NCBI GenBank assembly: GCA_001804865.1
Contig: MHBK01000065.1
Location: 1-64,000, forward strand
Direction: 5' to 3'
DNA: 64,000 bases
DNA from: Lentisphaerae bacterium GWF2_57_35
Lineage (GTDB): Bacteria; Verrucomicrobiota; Kiritimatiellia; CAIQIC01; GWF2-57-35
The notes below the pieces were generated by a model. That model was not told the DNA's origin. It made no database searches and was given only the letters and a program-made list of their open reading frames with translations. Numbering within the stretch: position 1 is the first letter of the stretch; each line of letters begins with the position of its first letter. Shown here piece by piece: positions 35,761-44,003 of this stretch. A program made the translations under genes and the position numbers.

Positions 35761-35785
35761 AGCCCGTCTTCATAGAAGCCGGGCT
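35761..35785 (-). terminator. Probable terminator of the yihY-like gene
   Basis: On the - strand, AGCCCGGCTTCTATGAAGACGGGCT folds into a stem of about 10 bp with a mismatch and is followed by TTCCC. The stem is almost identical to the one at 10411-10447, which suggests a recurring terminator form. The T-tract is weak. Confidence 0.5.
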
Positions 35786-35803
35786 CCCTTCTATGGGCAA
35801 CCG

Positions 35804-36718
35804 TCATATGGGCTTGTTTCTGCCCCTTTGTCGTTGCCGGGCCTCTTCCGTCAGCGGTTCGGCATTTTTGTCCGGCACGATTCGTGAGCCGCGGGTGTTT
35901 GCGTACACCTGGGTGAACTCTGCGCCTAAAAAGCTGATTAAGCCGGAATAGTAAACCCATAGCAGAATCACCACCAGCGAACCCGCGGCGCCAAATTTTC
36001 CGGCGATGCCGGCTTTTCCCAGATAGAGGCCGATCAAAAACTTGCCTCCCGTGAACAGCAGCGCCGTGAAGGCGGCGCCCAGCCAGACATCGTGCCATTC
36101 GACCTTTGCATCCGGCACGTATTTGAAGACCAGGGCAAACAAAGCCGTGATAACCAGAAATGAAACAACAAGATTTATCGTCATCATGAACGTTTCCGCG
36201 CCGGGTAAGAGGCTGGCGGACCACGTTCCAAATGCGGCAAGCGCCGCCGATACAAACAACGTGATCAAAAGCAGAAAGCCCACGCAAATAACCATGGTGA
36301 ATGAAAAAAATCGGTCTTTGACAATGCCCAGAAATCCTTTGGACTTGGCTTTGACGTCCCACATCGTATTCAAGGATTCCTGCAATTGCCCAAAGACTCC
36401 GCTGGCGCCGAAGAGCAACACGGCGATGCCGATGCCGGCCGCCAGGATATTGGTTCCCGGTTCATCGTCGCTGTTCAGCATGGACGTAACCAATTCGGCT
36501 CCTTGCTGTCCAGCCAGTCCCTGAATTTGCTGCACAATGAATTCCTGCACGGTAGCCCGATCGAATACCAGGGATGCCACGGCGATGGCAATGACCAGTA
36601 GTGGGGCCATGGAAAAAACGGCATAATAAGCCAGCGCGGCGGCTTGCGTAAGGGCGTTGTCGTCCAGCCACTCGCGGCCTGTCTTCTTCAATAAGTCTAG
36701 GATGGCAGAACCTTTCAT
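35804..36718 (-). CDS. YihY/BrkB family inner membrane protein
   Basis: A 304-residue protein with six hydrophobic segments and the family motif string AAALAYYAVFSMAPLLVIAIA near the N-terminus. GASGVFGQLQESLNTMW and a late LLWVYYSGLISFLGAEFTQVYA are both strongly diagnostic. The C-terminus is basic and soluble. The true role of the family is unsettled; earlier RNase BN annotations are wrong. ATG 36718 is chosen over 36733 because GGAGG lies 8 nt before it. It has a gap of about 180 nt from the next gene upstream on the same strand. Confidence 0.93.
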   Translation of the reverse strand: MKGSAILDLLKKTGREWLDDNALTQAAALAYYAVFSMAPLLVIAIAVASLVFDRATVQEFIVQQIQGLAGQQGAELVTSMLNSDDEPGTNILAAGIGIAVLLFGASGVFGQLQESLNTMWDVKAKSKGFLGIVKDRFFSFTMVICVGFLLLITLFVSAALAAFGTWSASLLPGAETFMMTINLVVSFLVITALFALVFKYVPDAKVEWHDVWLGAAFTALLFTGGKFLIGLYLGKAGIAGKFGAAGSLVVILLWVYYSGLISFLGAEFTQVYANTRGSRIVPDKNAEPLTEEARQRQRGRNKPI

Positions 36719-36819
36719 CGGCGTAACCTCCATCTGAACGATCGCTGTGCAACGGTTTGTTTAGGGGATGTGTGTTCGATCGGGCGCAGCCAGCGCATGC
36801 GTCTCGCGTGGGAGACCGC

Positions 36820-36862
36820 GAGCCGGGACGATCCGCTAAGCGGGCGGGTCTCGTCCCGGCTC
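36820..36862 (-). terminator. Hairpin downstream of the repeat-rich membrane protein
   Basis: A perfect 12-bp stem GAGCCGGGACGA / TCGTCCCGGCTC has a 19-nt loop that itself contains a CCGC/GCGG pair. It is 38 nt past the stop of the - strand gene at 36900. There is no T-run, so termination is plausible but not sure. Confidence 0.45.
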
Positions 36863-36899
36863 TTGCGTTGACGCCTCTGCGATTCGATCCGTCTCGGTA

Positions 36900-38630
36900 T
36901 TAAGGGGCAACGGCGATCCAACCCCCGAGGGCTGCCGTTACTCCGGAAACAGCGGCGCTGGCAAAAATCCACCAAGCGGCCGCAGCGGCCGTCTGTCTCA
37001 GTTCATCTGCCTGGTGAAGCGCCTCGACGCGCGCCTGTTCGAGCCGATGAGCGACCTCATCCTTCATTTGTTGCGCCTTGTTCATTACCGTATCCCGTGC
37101 TTCAAAGATCTGGTTGACCAGCGCGTCCGCTTGCTCCCGGCTGATCATCCGGTTGCTGGAAATAATGGCGGCAATGTCGTCGCGGTTCATATTCTTTGCG
37201 CGATGAATCAATGCTTCGGCGCCCGCTTTCGGATCGTTCAACAGCAATTCGATTTCATGTCGAACCTGGGGCGGATTGAGCAGGGGACGATCGAGCGACT
37301 GAAGATATTCCTCCAGGCTTGCCAAGGCGCGTTCTTTCATGCCGGCGGCTCCTGCCTGAGCGGCGCCCATGCCTTCCTTGGCGGAACCGCGGATCTGGTC
37401 GACCATCCCAAAGACTTTTTCGACGGCCGCATGCGCTTCTTCTTTCGACAGGTCTTTGCGTTGGGAGAGGATCGCTTCAATGGTCTGTCGATTGATTCCG
37501 GCGAGCCGGGATTTCAAGGCTTGCGCCCCGGCCTTGGGATCCTGAAAGAGCTGCATGATGTCTCGTTTAATGCCTTCCGGATTCAGTTCGCTCTTGCCGG
37601 TTCTCCGAAGATAGTCCTCCATGCGTTTTCGAAACTCCCCGGCTTCCTCGCCGCCCATGCCCGCCGTCTGCAAGCCGGCTTCGACCGCCTGCTCGATTTT
37701 GCCCTTCGATTTGTCTTCGCCGCTTTTTTGAATGGCGTCCTTGATGCGGGCGACCAGGTGTCGGGCCTGTTCCTTATCGAAGGTGGAGGAACCGGCTTTC
37801 ATCTGCGAAATCATCTGAGCGTCCTCCGGATTCAACGCATTCGGATCGATGTAACTCTTGATCTCCACGCCGTCGATCAGTTTCTGTAATTCTTTGCGGT
37901 AGCGCTCCGGCCCGAATTGGTCGGCAAATTCATTGATATATTTGCCGATCTGATCCTGGATATCCATATTGCCGAACAGTTCGTCGCGCACGGCGGCGGT
38001 AATAGCCGCCGCTTGATCCGCTTGTTGAGACGCTTCGGATTTGGCGAAAACGGACGTTACGCCTTCCGATATAGATTGGAACCCCTTCTTTACAAGCCCC
38101 GCCAAGGCGCTGATCATGGAAGCGGCGGCCGTGGCTTCGATCGTTACCGAAAGCAAATAGAACAGACCCCATATGACCAAACCAAGGATGACTCCTCCGG
38201 TCACGCTGGCGGCGCCCGCCAGTTTGACGGCCAGCCAAGTGCCAAAGAAAAGGGCTATGCTGGCAGAGACGATGGTCCAGATGCCAAAGCCTGCGCCAAT
38301 TTTGCGAATGGTTTCATGCATACGGTCCGTCGCAGCGCGGATGGAACCGGCGCCCCCCAAAGAAGACGCGGAGGCGGACGACTTGCCTTTCTCCACCGTG
38401 ATGGACTTTGCGACCGTTAGACCGGCCGCCGCCGTAACGTTGGCCATGAGCATCTCAAAGGCCAAGGCGAGGACGATGCCGGCCACGACCGCCAGAAAGA
38501 AGTCCCCGGGTACAAACAGCCCGCCGGGTTCCATGGCCGTAAACATATCCTGCGCCAGCAACTGAAGCGGGCAGAACAACGCCCACAATCCGACCATCAT
38601 CATTAGCTTTCGCATCGTAGTATTTTTCAT
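36900..38630 (-). CDS. Membrane protein with internal helical repeats
   Basis: A 576-residue protein. A signal or anchor (residues 7-26), a second hydrophobic helix (about 42-65), and a pair at about 115-175 lie in the N-terminal third. The middle is long, helical and highly charged, with a repeated unit LNPxxI(K/R)xxIxxLxxDPKAGAxAL, then NRxxIxAIxSxR, then a (K/R)EEAxxxVxxxF helix, at about 345-420 and 437-510. A final hydrophobic helix (about 550-575) ends the chain. The family is not recognised. It diverges from the Gly/Ser-rich secreted protein, with 292 nt between them. Confidence 0.75.
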   Translation of the reverse strand: MKNTTMRKLMMMVGLWALFCPLQLLAQDMFTAMEPGGLFVPGDFFLAVVAGIVLALAFEMLMANVTAAAGLTVAKSITVEKGKSSASASSLGGAGSIRAATDRMHETIRKIGAGFGIWTIVSASIALFFGTWLAVKLAGAASVTGGVILGLVIWGLFYLLSVTIEATAAASMISALAGLVKKGFQSISEGVTSVFAKSEASQQADQAAAITAAVRDELFGNMDIQDQIGKYINEFADQFGPERYRKELQKLIDGVEIKSYIDPNALNPEDAQMISQMKAGSSTFDKEQARHLVARIKDAIQKSGEDKSKGKIEQAVEAGLQTAGMGGEEAGEFRKRMEDYLRRTGKSELNPEGIKRDIMQLFQDPKAGAQALKSRLAGINRQTIEAILSQRKDLSKEEAHAAVEKVFGMVDQIRGSAKEGMGAAQAGAAGMKERALASLEEYLQSLDRPLLNPPQVRHEIELLLNDPKAGAEALIHRAKNMNRDDIAAIISSNRMISREQADALVNQIFEARDTVMNKAQQMKDEVAHRLEQARVEALHQADELRQTAAAAAWWIFASAAVSGVTAALGGWIAVAP

Positions 38631-38922
38631 AACAGCTCCTTTATATTCCCTGGGTTTAAAAACGGCGTAATGCCCGCTTCAAGAAGGTTGCCGGAAAGAG
38701 TCGTATGCAACAACTAGGGTATCCCTTCTTTTAGACGTCGGTTTGCCTGAGAAGAGAGCAGACGGCTGCCTGGACTCGGGTTTTGCGTCGGCAGGTTCGG
38801 AAAACGTTTCGCAGGGGTTTTGAACGAAGCAAATCATGCTTTCCCCCATAGTTGATCTATCGGCCCTGCGGTAGGGTGATGGTGTAGTGAGGGCTGCCAA
38901 CAAAATAATTCAGGAGGGATTT

Positions 38923-39618
38923 ATGATGAAAAGAAAAGCGGCAGTTGGAATGGCCATGAGTTTGGTCATTTTGTCGGGAAACTTGTTGTATGGAATGGGC
39001 GCCCGACGCTCGGACGTGAGCCAAACCCAAGATCCTTCCTCTGGAGCCGATGAAGATATGCAGGCCAGTTCTTCAATGGTGTCCACGGGAGCAACTTTGG
39101 GCGCGCAGCAGGGCGCAGCCGGGTCCATTGACGAGCAGGGCGTTGCCACGCCTTACTCTACAAACGGCGCCAGTGGAACCCCTCGACCGGGTCGTGGAGG
39201 AAGCTATCTGGGCGGCTCGCCAGAAGGTTCGGATGTGGCGCCTGTGCCTCAAAGCCGATCGGGTTCGCCGACAGGTCCGGGTTCGGGAACCGACATGGGT
39301 ATTGGCACAAGGCCTCAATCTGGAACCGATTCGGGCATTGGAACCGGATTAGGCTCAGGGACAGATTCCGGGATAGGAGTCCGCTCTCAGCCGGGGTCCA
39401 GCACGGGATCTACATCGGGATCCAGAATGATGCGACCTCTTGGAACGGAGCGAGGAACCGGGACCTCGACCCCTGGTTCTGGCGCGCCGGGATCTGGAAC
39501 GTCCGGCCCTGGTTCGGGGACAGGAGGCACTGGAACAGGCGGTTCGTCGGGTTCCGGCTCGGGTGGATCGGGTTCGGGTGGATCGGGCTCCGGTGGAGGC
39601 AGCGGCGGCGGCGGCTAA
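38923..39618 (+). CDS. Secreted Gly/Ser-rich low-complexity protein
   Basis: A 231-residue protein. The N-terminal export signal (MMKRKAAVGMAMSLVILSGNLLYG) is followed by a disordered Gly/Ser/Thr/Pro chain. It contains degenerate repeats such as SGTDSGIGTGLGSGTDSGIG and a closing run of GSGSGG units. No fold or catalytic motif is seen; it may be a cell-surface or matrix filler. AGGAGG at 38912-38917 fits ATG 38923 (ATG 38926 is equally possible). A hairpin follows at 39658. Confidence 0.75.
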   Translation: MMKRKAAVGMAMSLVILSGNLLYGMGARRSDVSQTQDPSSGADEDMQASSSMVSTGATLGAQQGAAGSIDEQGVATPYSTNGASGTPRPGRGGSYLGGSPEGSDVAPVPQSRSGSPTGPGSGTDMGIGTRPQSGTDSGIGTGLGSGTDSGIGVRSQPGSSTGSTSGSRMMRPLGTERGTGTSTPGSGAPGSGTSGPGSGTGGTGTGGSSGSGSGGSGSGGSGSGGGSGGGG

Positions 39619-39657
39619 CTTTCTCGAAGACCGAATCGTTTTTCAAATAAGCAATTC

Positions 39658-39698
39658 GAAGCGGCTGGAGCTTTTAAACACAAGCATCCAGCCGCTTC
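39658..39698 (+). terminator. Hairpin after the Gly/Ser-rich gene
   Basis: A perfect 12-bp stem GAAGCGGCTGGA / TCCAGCCGCTTC with a 17-nt loop is followed by TTGATTATAT, a poor T-tract. The remaining DNA to 39941 shows no gene, only a small GGCC-rich hairpin near 39795. Confidence 0.55.
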
Positions 39699-39941
39699 TT
39701 GATTATATAGGCCAAGCCGGATCACGTCACGAATAGGGATAAAAATGGCCCTGCGTACAGCGGCTTAAAGGAAGCAAGCGATTTAAGAATTATGCCGGCC
39801 CTGTACGGGCTTAAGACAATTCGAGGAAAGCATTGGGGTTATGCCCGATGTTTTGAGCTCGTCCCTTCCTTCACAATGGCCCAGGTATGGCATCGGATCC
39901 GAACGGGTCGATGCCGTACCCATTGCAAAAGGAGCATAGCT

Positions 39942-41093
39942 ATGGATACGCATAATACTCGAGTAGGCTGCCCGAATCTCGACCGGTTGCCTAAACTTGG
40001 TTTTTTGGGAGTTGGCTGGATCGCGCGACTCCGATTAAAGGCCTTGTTGGAATCGCACGAGGCGGAAATTACGGCGTTGGCCGATCCCAGCGAGGAGGCT
40101 TTGCGCAATACGGGAGTTCTTGTGCCGGAAGCCCGATGCGGTTCTTCCCTCGAATGGTTGTTGGACCAACCTTTGGATGGGCTGGTGATTTCGACGCCCA
40201 GCGCGTTGCATGCCGAGCATTCCATCGCGGCGTTAGAAGCGGGCATGGCCGTTTTTTGTCAGAAGCCGTTGGCGCGGACAAGACCGGAAGTCGAAACGGT
40301 GCTCGATGCGGCGCGTGCAGCCAATCGGTTGCTGGGAGTTGATTTGAGCTATCGCTGGGTGGCCGGGGTGCGGGAAATTAAAAGAAGAATTCGACAAGGC
40401 GAACTGGGCCTGATGTATGCCGCCGATCTGGTCTTTCACAACGTGTACGGTCCCGATAAGCCGTGGTATCGAACGCTCGATCTTGCCGGCGGCGGCTGTG
40501 TGATGGATCTGGGCATTCAGCTGATCGATCTGTTGCTGTGGATATTTTACGATGCGAGCGTGGTGGATATCGACAGTCGCTTGTATTCCGGCGGTCGATC
40601 GCTCGACCTTCCGGCGGAACAAGTCGAGGATTACGCTTCCGTACGGCTGGACCTGGACAATGGCCTCTCGGCCCGATTGGCCTGTTCCTGGAATCTTTCG
40701 GCCGGTCGTGACTGCCTGATTGGAGCGACGTTTTATGGAACGGGCGGAGCGATGGCTCTCAGTAACGTGAACGGATCGTTCTACGATCTTCGAGTCGAGG
40801 AATTCAAGGGCGCCGGAGTCCAGTCGATTCATGCATTGGATAACGCCTGGGGCGGACGCGCGCTTTTGGACTGGGCCCGACATCTGGCACGCGATGGCCG
40901 TTACGATCCGGTGGTGGAATCCATCGGCGAAGTGGCTGCCGTGATCGACGGCATTTACGGGCGCAGGACAAAATCTCATCCGCCGGCTTCCATGACGGCG
41001 GTCGCTTCAGCCGAAGGCAAGCGGTCGGTTATGGCGGAATGGTTGAGCAATTTGCAGAATTTGCGCCATGCCGGTTTACGGGTTCCATCGTGA
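39942..41093 (+). CDS. Gfo/Idh/MocA family NAD(P)-dependent oxidoreductase
   Basis: A 383-residue sugar-type dehydrogenase. The N-terminal Rossmann domain has LGFLGVGWIARLRL (residues 20-33) and the EKP-type motif, here FCQKPLAR, with the conserved Lys-Pro. A C-terminal alpha/beta domain has GGGCVMDLGIQLIDLLLW, including the His-to-Gln variant of the usual GxHxxD. ATG 39942 has AAAGGAG 7 nt upstream; the earlier frame start at 39792 lacks this. It is the first gene of the surface-glycan cluster. Its 3' end overlaps a gene on the other strand by 118 nt. Confidence 0.9.
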   Translation: MDTHNTRVGCPNLDRLPKLGFLGVGWIARLRLKALLESHEAEITALADPSEEALRNTGVLVPEARCGSSLEWLLDQPLDGLVISTPSALHAEHSIAALEAGMAVFCQKPLARTRPEVETVLDAARAANRLLGVDLSYRWVAGVREIKRRIRQGELGLMYAADLVFHNVYGPDKPWYRTLDLAGGGCVMDLGIQLIDLLLWIFYDASVVDIDSRLYSGGRSLDLPAEQVEDYASVRLDLDNGLSARLACSWNLSAGRDCLIGATFYGTGGAMALSNVNGSFYDLRVEEFKGAGVQSIHALDNAWGGRALLDWARHLARDGRYDPVVESIGEVAAVIDGIYGRRTKSHPPASMTAVASAEGKRSVMAEWLSNLQNLRHAGLRVPS

Positions 41094-41542
41094 GCGATGA
41101 GACCCAGATGGTATTCGTTTTCATCCGTGTGAAACCCTTCGATGGCGGCCAGCTCGGGGCGAAGATCCATCAGGCTGTACCAGTAAACCCGGGCTGAAGG
41201 GGCCTCGGCGGCTTCTGTCAGACGTTGAAGTTGCATCGCATATCGACCTGGCTTTTTGCGCGCTGGGGCCCAGGTGGACAAGCCTGTTTCGGCGATCCAG
41301 ATGGGCCGGCTGCCGGCTGTAGGGGACACGCTGTTCATCTTATGGGCCCAGCCGCGCCAATGGGAGAACCAATCCCAGTTGTGCGCATGCGGCCACCACA
41401 TTCCGGGAAAGCCGCGTATGGCAACGATGTCGATGTGGTTGAGCACGCCGGCTTCATGCAGTAAAGCCGCCGCCTGTTCGGCATCGCTATATTGTCGATA
41501 ATGAAACCACTGGCAGATTCCCTGCTTGTCCTTTAGGTCCAT
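40976..41542 (-). CDS. Glycoside-hydrolase-like protein with a large internal deletion
   Basis: A 188-residue product with an excellent ribosome binding site (AAGGAGG, 5 nt before ATG 41542). The end half matches beta-xylosidase-like TIM barrels of similar glycan clusters: IDIVAIRGFPGMWW, IWIAETGLSTW with the nucleophile Glu, RVYWYSLMDL and GFHTDENEYHLGL. The first 30 residues look like the start of the same barrel. At about residue 32, HEAGV joins directly to LNHID. The expected central 130 or so residues with the Asn-Glu acid/base are missing, so it is probably inactive. It overlaps the oxidoreductase gene antisense. Confidence 0.7.
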   Translation of the reverse strand: MDLKDKQGICQWFHYRQYSDAEQAAALLHEAGVLNHIDIVAIRGFPGMWWPHAHNWDWFSHWRGWAHKMNSVSPTAGSRPIWIAETGLSTWAPARKKPGRYAMQLQRLTEAAEAPSARVYWYSLMDLRPELAAIEGFHTDENEYHLGLIAHDGTRKPAWRKFCKLLNHSAITDRLPSAEATAVMEAGG

Positions 41543-41872
41543 GCCGGCCTCCTTCCTTCATTCTGTGGAGTATACGGTGAGCAATATCGCGACGGCCCTC
41601 CATCCGAAAACCCATTAGGGCGAAAGAGAAAATACCTTATGAATACGATCGCGAGCGGATGCCGCTGTAAGAAGCCTGGTTCCGCAACCGGACGCCCGGC
41701 GGCTCCGGTAAGGATTGAAGCACTGTAAAATCAGGCGTGACCCGATGTCGGATGTAGTTGTTCTGTGCTTTATTCGAAGCATCCTACAGCAGCGCCTTTG
41801 CGGCTTTGCATTGGAAGACCAAGATCGCTGGAAACGAACAGGGAAAGGAATTCCTTCATGAAGGAGGAGCAA
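41543..41872. other. Divergent intergenic region of the glycan cluster
   Basis: About 330 nt between the divergent hydrolase-like and epimerase genes. No gene is supported. It must hold promoters for both sides, but no clear -35/-10 pair could be assigned. Small GC-rich inverted repeats (CCGGACGCCCGG and neighbours near 41690) are visible. Confidence 0.5.
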
Positions 41873-43000
41873 ATGCACGAGAACAAGGAATCGATGCTCG
41901 ACCTTCGACCGGTTTTAATCACCGGCGGCGCGGGTTTTATCGGAACAAACCTCGCCGATCGGCTTTTGCGCTCGGGAAAATCCGTGATTCTTTTCGATAA
42001 TCTTTCCCGAACCGGCGTCCATCATAACTTGCATTGGTTGATGGAACGGCATAGCCGGCGCCTGGTCGGCATTCTGGAAGACGTTCGCGATGCGACCGCC
42101 CTATATGAGCAGGTTGGAAAAGCCTCCGCCGTCGGAGTCGGGCAGAGCATGTACGAGATTGAGCGCTATACCAGCGTAAACAATCTGGGCACGGCAATTC
42201 TCTTGCAGTGTCTGCTGGATCATCCCGTTAACCGGCTTGTGGCGGCTTCCAGCATGAGCATCTATGGCGAAGGGCTCTATCGGAATGCGGAGGGCGCTTG
42301 GGTCCAGGGGATCGAGCGCAACGAAATGCAATTGCAGCAATGCGAATGGGAATTGAAGGACGAACAGGGCCGCCGGCTGGAGCCGGCGCCCACGCGGGAA
42401 TCCAAGTTGCCGACGCTGGCGTCCGTTTATGCCCTGTCCAAATACGATCAGGAGCGTCTCTGCCTGATGATCGGCCAGGCTTATGGCATTCCCACCGTGG
42501 CGCTCCGGCTTTTTAACGTGTATGGGACGCGACAGTCGCTGTCCAATCCTTATACGGGCGTCCTGGCGATTTTTGCAGCGCGCTATTTGAACCAACATCC
42601 GCCGTTCATTTATGAGGACGGGCTGCAGCAACGCGATTTCGTGAGTGTGCACGATGTCGCGCGGGCTTTCCGCTTGGCCTTGGAATCCGATCGCGCCGCC
42701 GGGCAGGCGTTGAATATCGGCAGCGGCCGGAGCCTCTGTATAAAAGGCGTCGCCTTGCAGATGGGCCGTTTATTAAACCAGGAACATCTGACGCCGCAAA
42801 TCACCGGCAAGTATCGCCGGGGCGACATACGGCATTGCTTCGGCGATATCGAAAAAGCCCGCCATGTTTTGGGGTATCGGCCTTCCATCGTTTTTGAAGA
42901 GGGTTTGAAGGAATTATCGGATTGGTTGTCCCGGCAGGGCGCCATCGACCGACTCGACGAAGCGACCGCACCATTATCCTCACGGGGACTGACCAGATAA
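41873..43000 (+). CDS. NAD-dependent epimerase/dehydratase (extended SDR) with a small in-frame deletion
   Basis: A 375-residue extended SDR. GGAGFIG (near residue 18) is the Rossmann loop, SSMSIYGEG holds the catalytic Ser, and YALSK is the YxxxK pair. LRLFNVYGTRQ and QQRDFVSVHDVA bind the sugar nucleotide. Family members of this cluster type read ...AVFHLAAEVGVGQSMY...; here the text is ASAVGVGQSMYEIERY, so about 7 residues of the strand-4 'HxAA' motif are lost. This should weaken NAD binding. ATG 41873 has AGGAGG 5 nt upstream. It is followed 43 nt later by the dehydrogenase. Confidence 0.85.
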   Translation: MHENKESMLDLRPVLITGGAGFIGTNLADRLLRSGKSVILFDNLSRTGVHHNLHWLMERHSRRLVGILEDVRDATALYEQVGKASAVGVGQSMYEIERYTSVNNLGTAILLQCLLDHPVNRLVAASSMSIYGEGLYRNAEGAWVQGIERNEMQLQQCEWELKDEQGRRLEPAPTRESKLPTLASVYALSKYDQERLCLMIGQAYGIPTVALRLFNVYGTRQSLSNPYTGVLAIFAARYLNQHPPFIYEDGLQQRDFVSVHDVARAFRLALESDRAAGQALNIGSGRSLCIKGVALQMGRLLNQEHLTPQITGKYRRGDIRHCFGDIEKARHVLGYRPSIVFEEGLKELSDWLSRQGAIDRLDEATAPLSSRGLTR

Positions 43001-43043
43001 AGAACTGCGCTCAGGAAGGATAAATCATAAAGGAGGACTCGTC

Positions 43044-44003
43044 ATGAAAGCCATGGAAATCAGCGAGCCGGGACGCATTCGTCTCGTGGAGACGGACGTT
43101 CCAAAGCCGGCGTCCGGTGAAGTGGTCATCCGCTTGTCCGGGTGCGGCCTCTGCGCTTCCAATATTCCGGTCTGGGAAGGCCGGGATTGGTTTCGCTATC
43201 CCATCGAACCGGGCAGTCCCGGTCATGAAGGGTGGGGCACGATTGCGGAAGTGGGACCGGACGTGGAGGTCTTGAAAGCGGGAGACCGGGTGGCTGTGCT
43301 CAGTTCTCACGCCTATGCGGAGTTCGACAAGGCGCGAGCATCCGAGGCGATTCCGTTGCCGGACGATCTGGCCGACGACATCTTCTTGGGGGAACCGCTG
43401 GCCTGCGCCATGAATGCTTTTGCGCGCAGCGATATTCTAAAAGGCCAGTTCGTTGCGGTGGTGGGCATCGGTTTTTTGGGCGCTTTGTTCGTTCAATTGG
43501 CCAAAAACGCCGGCGCACAGGTCTATGCGTTCTCACGCCGGGAAACCGCGCAGCAAATGGCCCTCCAATGCGGCGCCGACCTCGTGATGGCGTTGGACGA
43601 CCATGAGTCGATCCTGCAGCGCGTCAGGGAAATGACCAATGGGAAACTCTGCGCCCGGGTCATCGAAGTCACAGGGCTGCAAAGGCCCCTGGAGCTGGCC
43701 GGGGAATTGACGGCCGAGCGGGGCCGGTTGATTATTGCGGGCTATCATCAGGACGGGCTTCGACAGGTCAATATGCAGCTATGGAATTGGCGGGGTTTGG
43801 ACGTCGTCAACGCCCACGAGCGCGATCCGCAAGTGTACATGGAAGGGATGAAGGCCGCCATCGCCGCCGTAAGGAATGGGACGCTTCGCCCCGCCTTTCT
43901 ATATACGCACCGTTTCTTCATGGAAGAACTTCCGGAGGCTTTTCAAATGCTGGCGGAACGGCCGGTCGGCTATCTAAAAGGAGTCATGCAATGTATTTCA
44001 TAA
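43044..44003 (+). CDS. Medium-chain dehydrogenase/reductase, alcohol dehydrogenase-like
   Basis: A 319-residue MDR protein. The GroES-like N-domain has GCGLCASN and PGHEGWGTI, with catalytic-zinc-type Cys and His-Glu. A Rossmann domain has VVGIGFLGALFVQLAKNAGA. The structural four-cysteine zinc loop of classic alcohol dehydrogenases is absent, and the chain is short, as is usual for this subfamily. It is probably a sugar or polyol oxidoreductase of the cluster. AAAGGAGG precedes the ATG. The glycosyltransferase gene starts 13 nt before its end. Confidence 0.88.
   Translation: MKAMEISEPGRIRLVETDVPKPASGEVVIRLSGCGLCASNIPVWEGRDWFRYPIEPGSPGHEGWGTIAEVGPDVEVLKAGDRVAVLSSHAYAEFDKARASEAIPLPDDLADDIFLGEPLACAMNAFARSDILKGQFVAVVGIGFLGALFVQLAKNAGAQVYAFSRRETAQQMALQCGADLVMALDDHESILQRVREMTNGKLCARVIEVTGLQRPLELAGELTAERGRLIIAGYHQDGLRQVNMQLWNWRGLDVVNAHERDPQVYMEGMKAAIAAVRNGTLRPAFLYTHRFFMEELPEAFQMLAERPVGYLKGVMQCIS

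Noticed and set aside
38923..39618. Tandem DNA repeat of non-coding nature
   Set aside because: The low complexity comes from Gly/Ser codons in a frame with a signal peptide and AGGAGG, so it is better read as a gene.
43781..43990. N-terminal extension of the GT4 glycosyltransferase
   Set aside because: It overlaps the dehydrogenase gene in another frame; the family starts at the ATG 43991 with its own AAGGAG.
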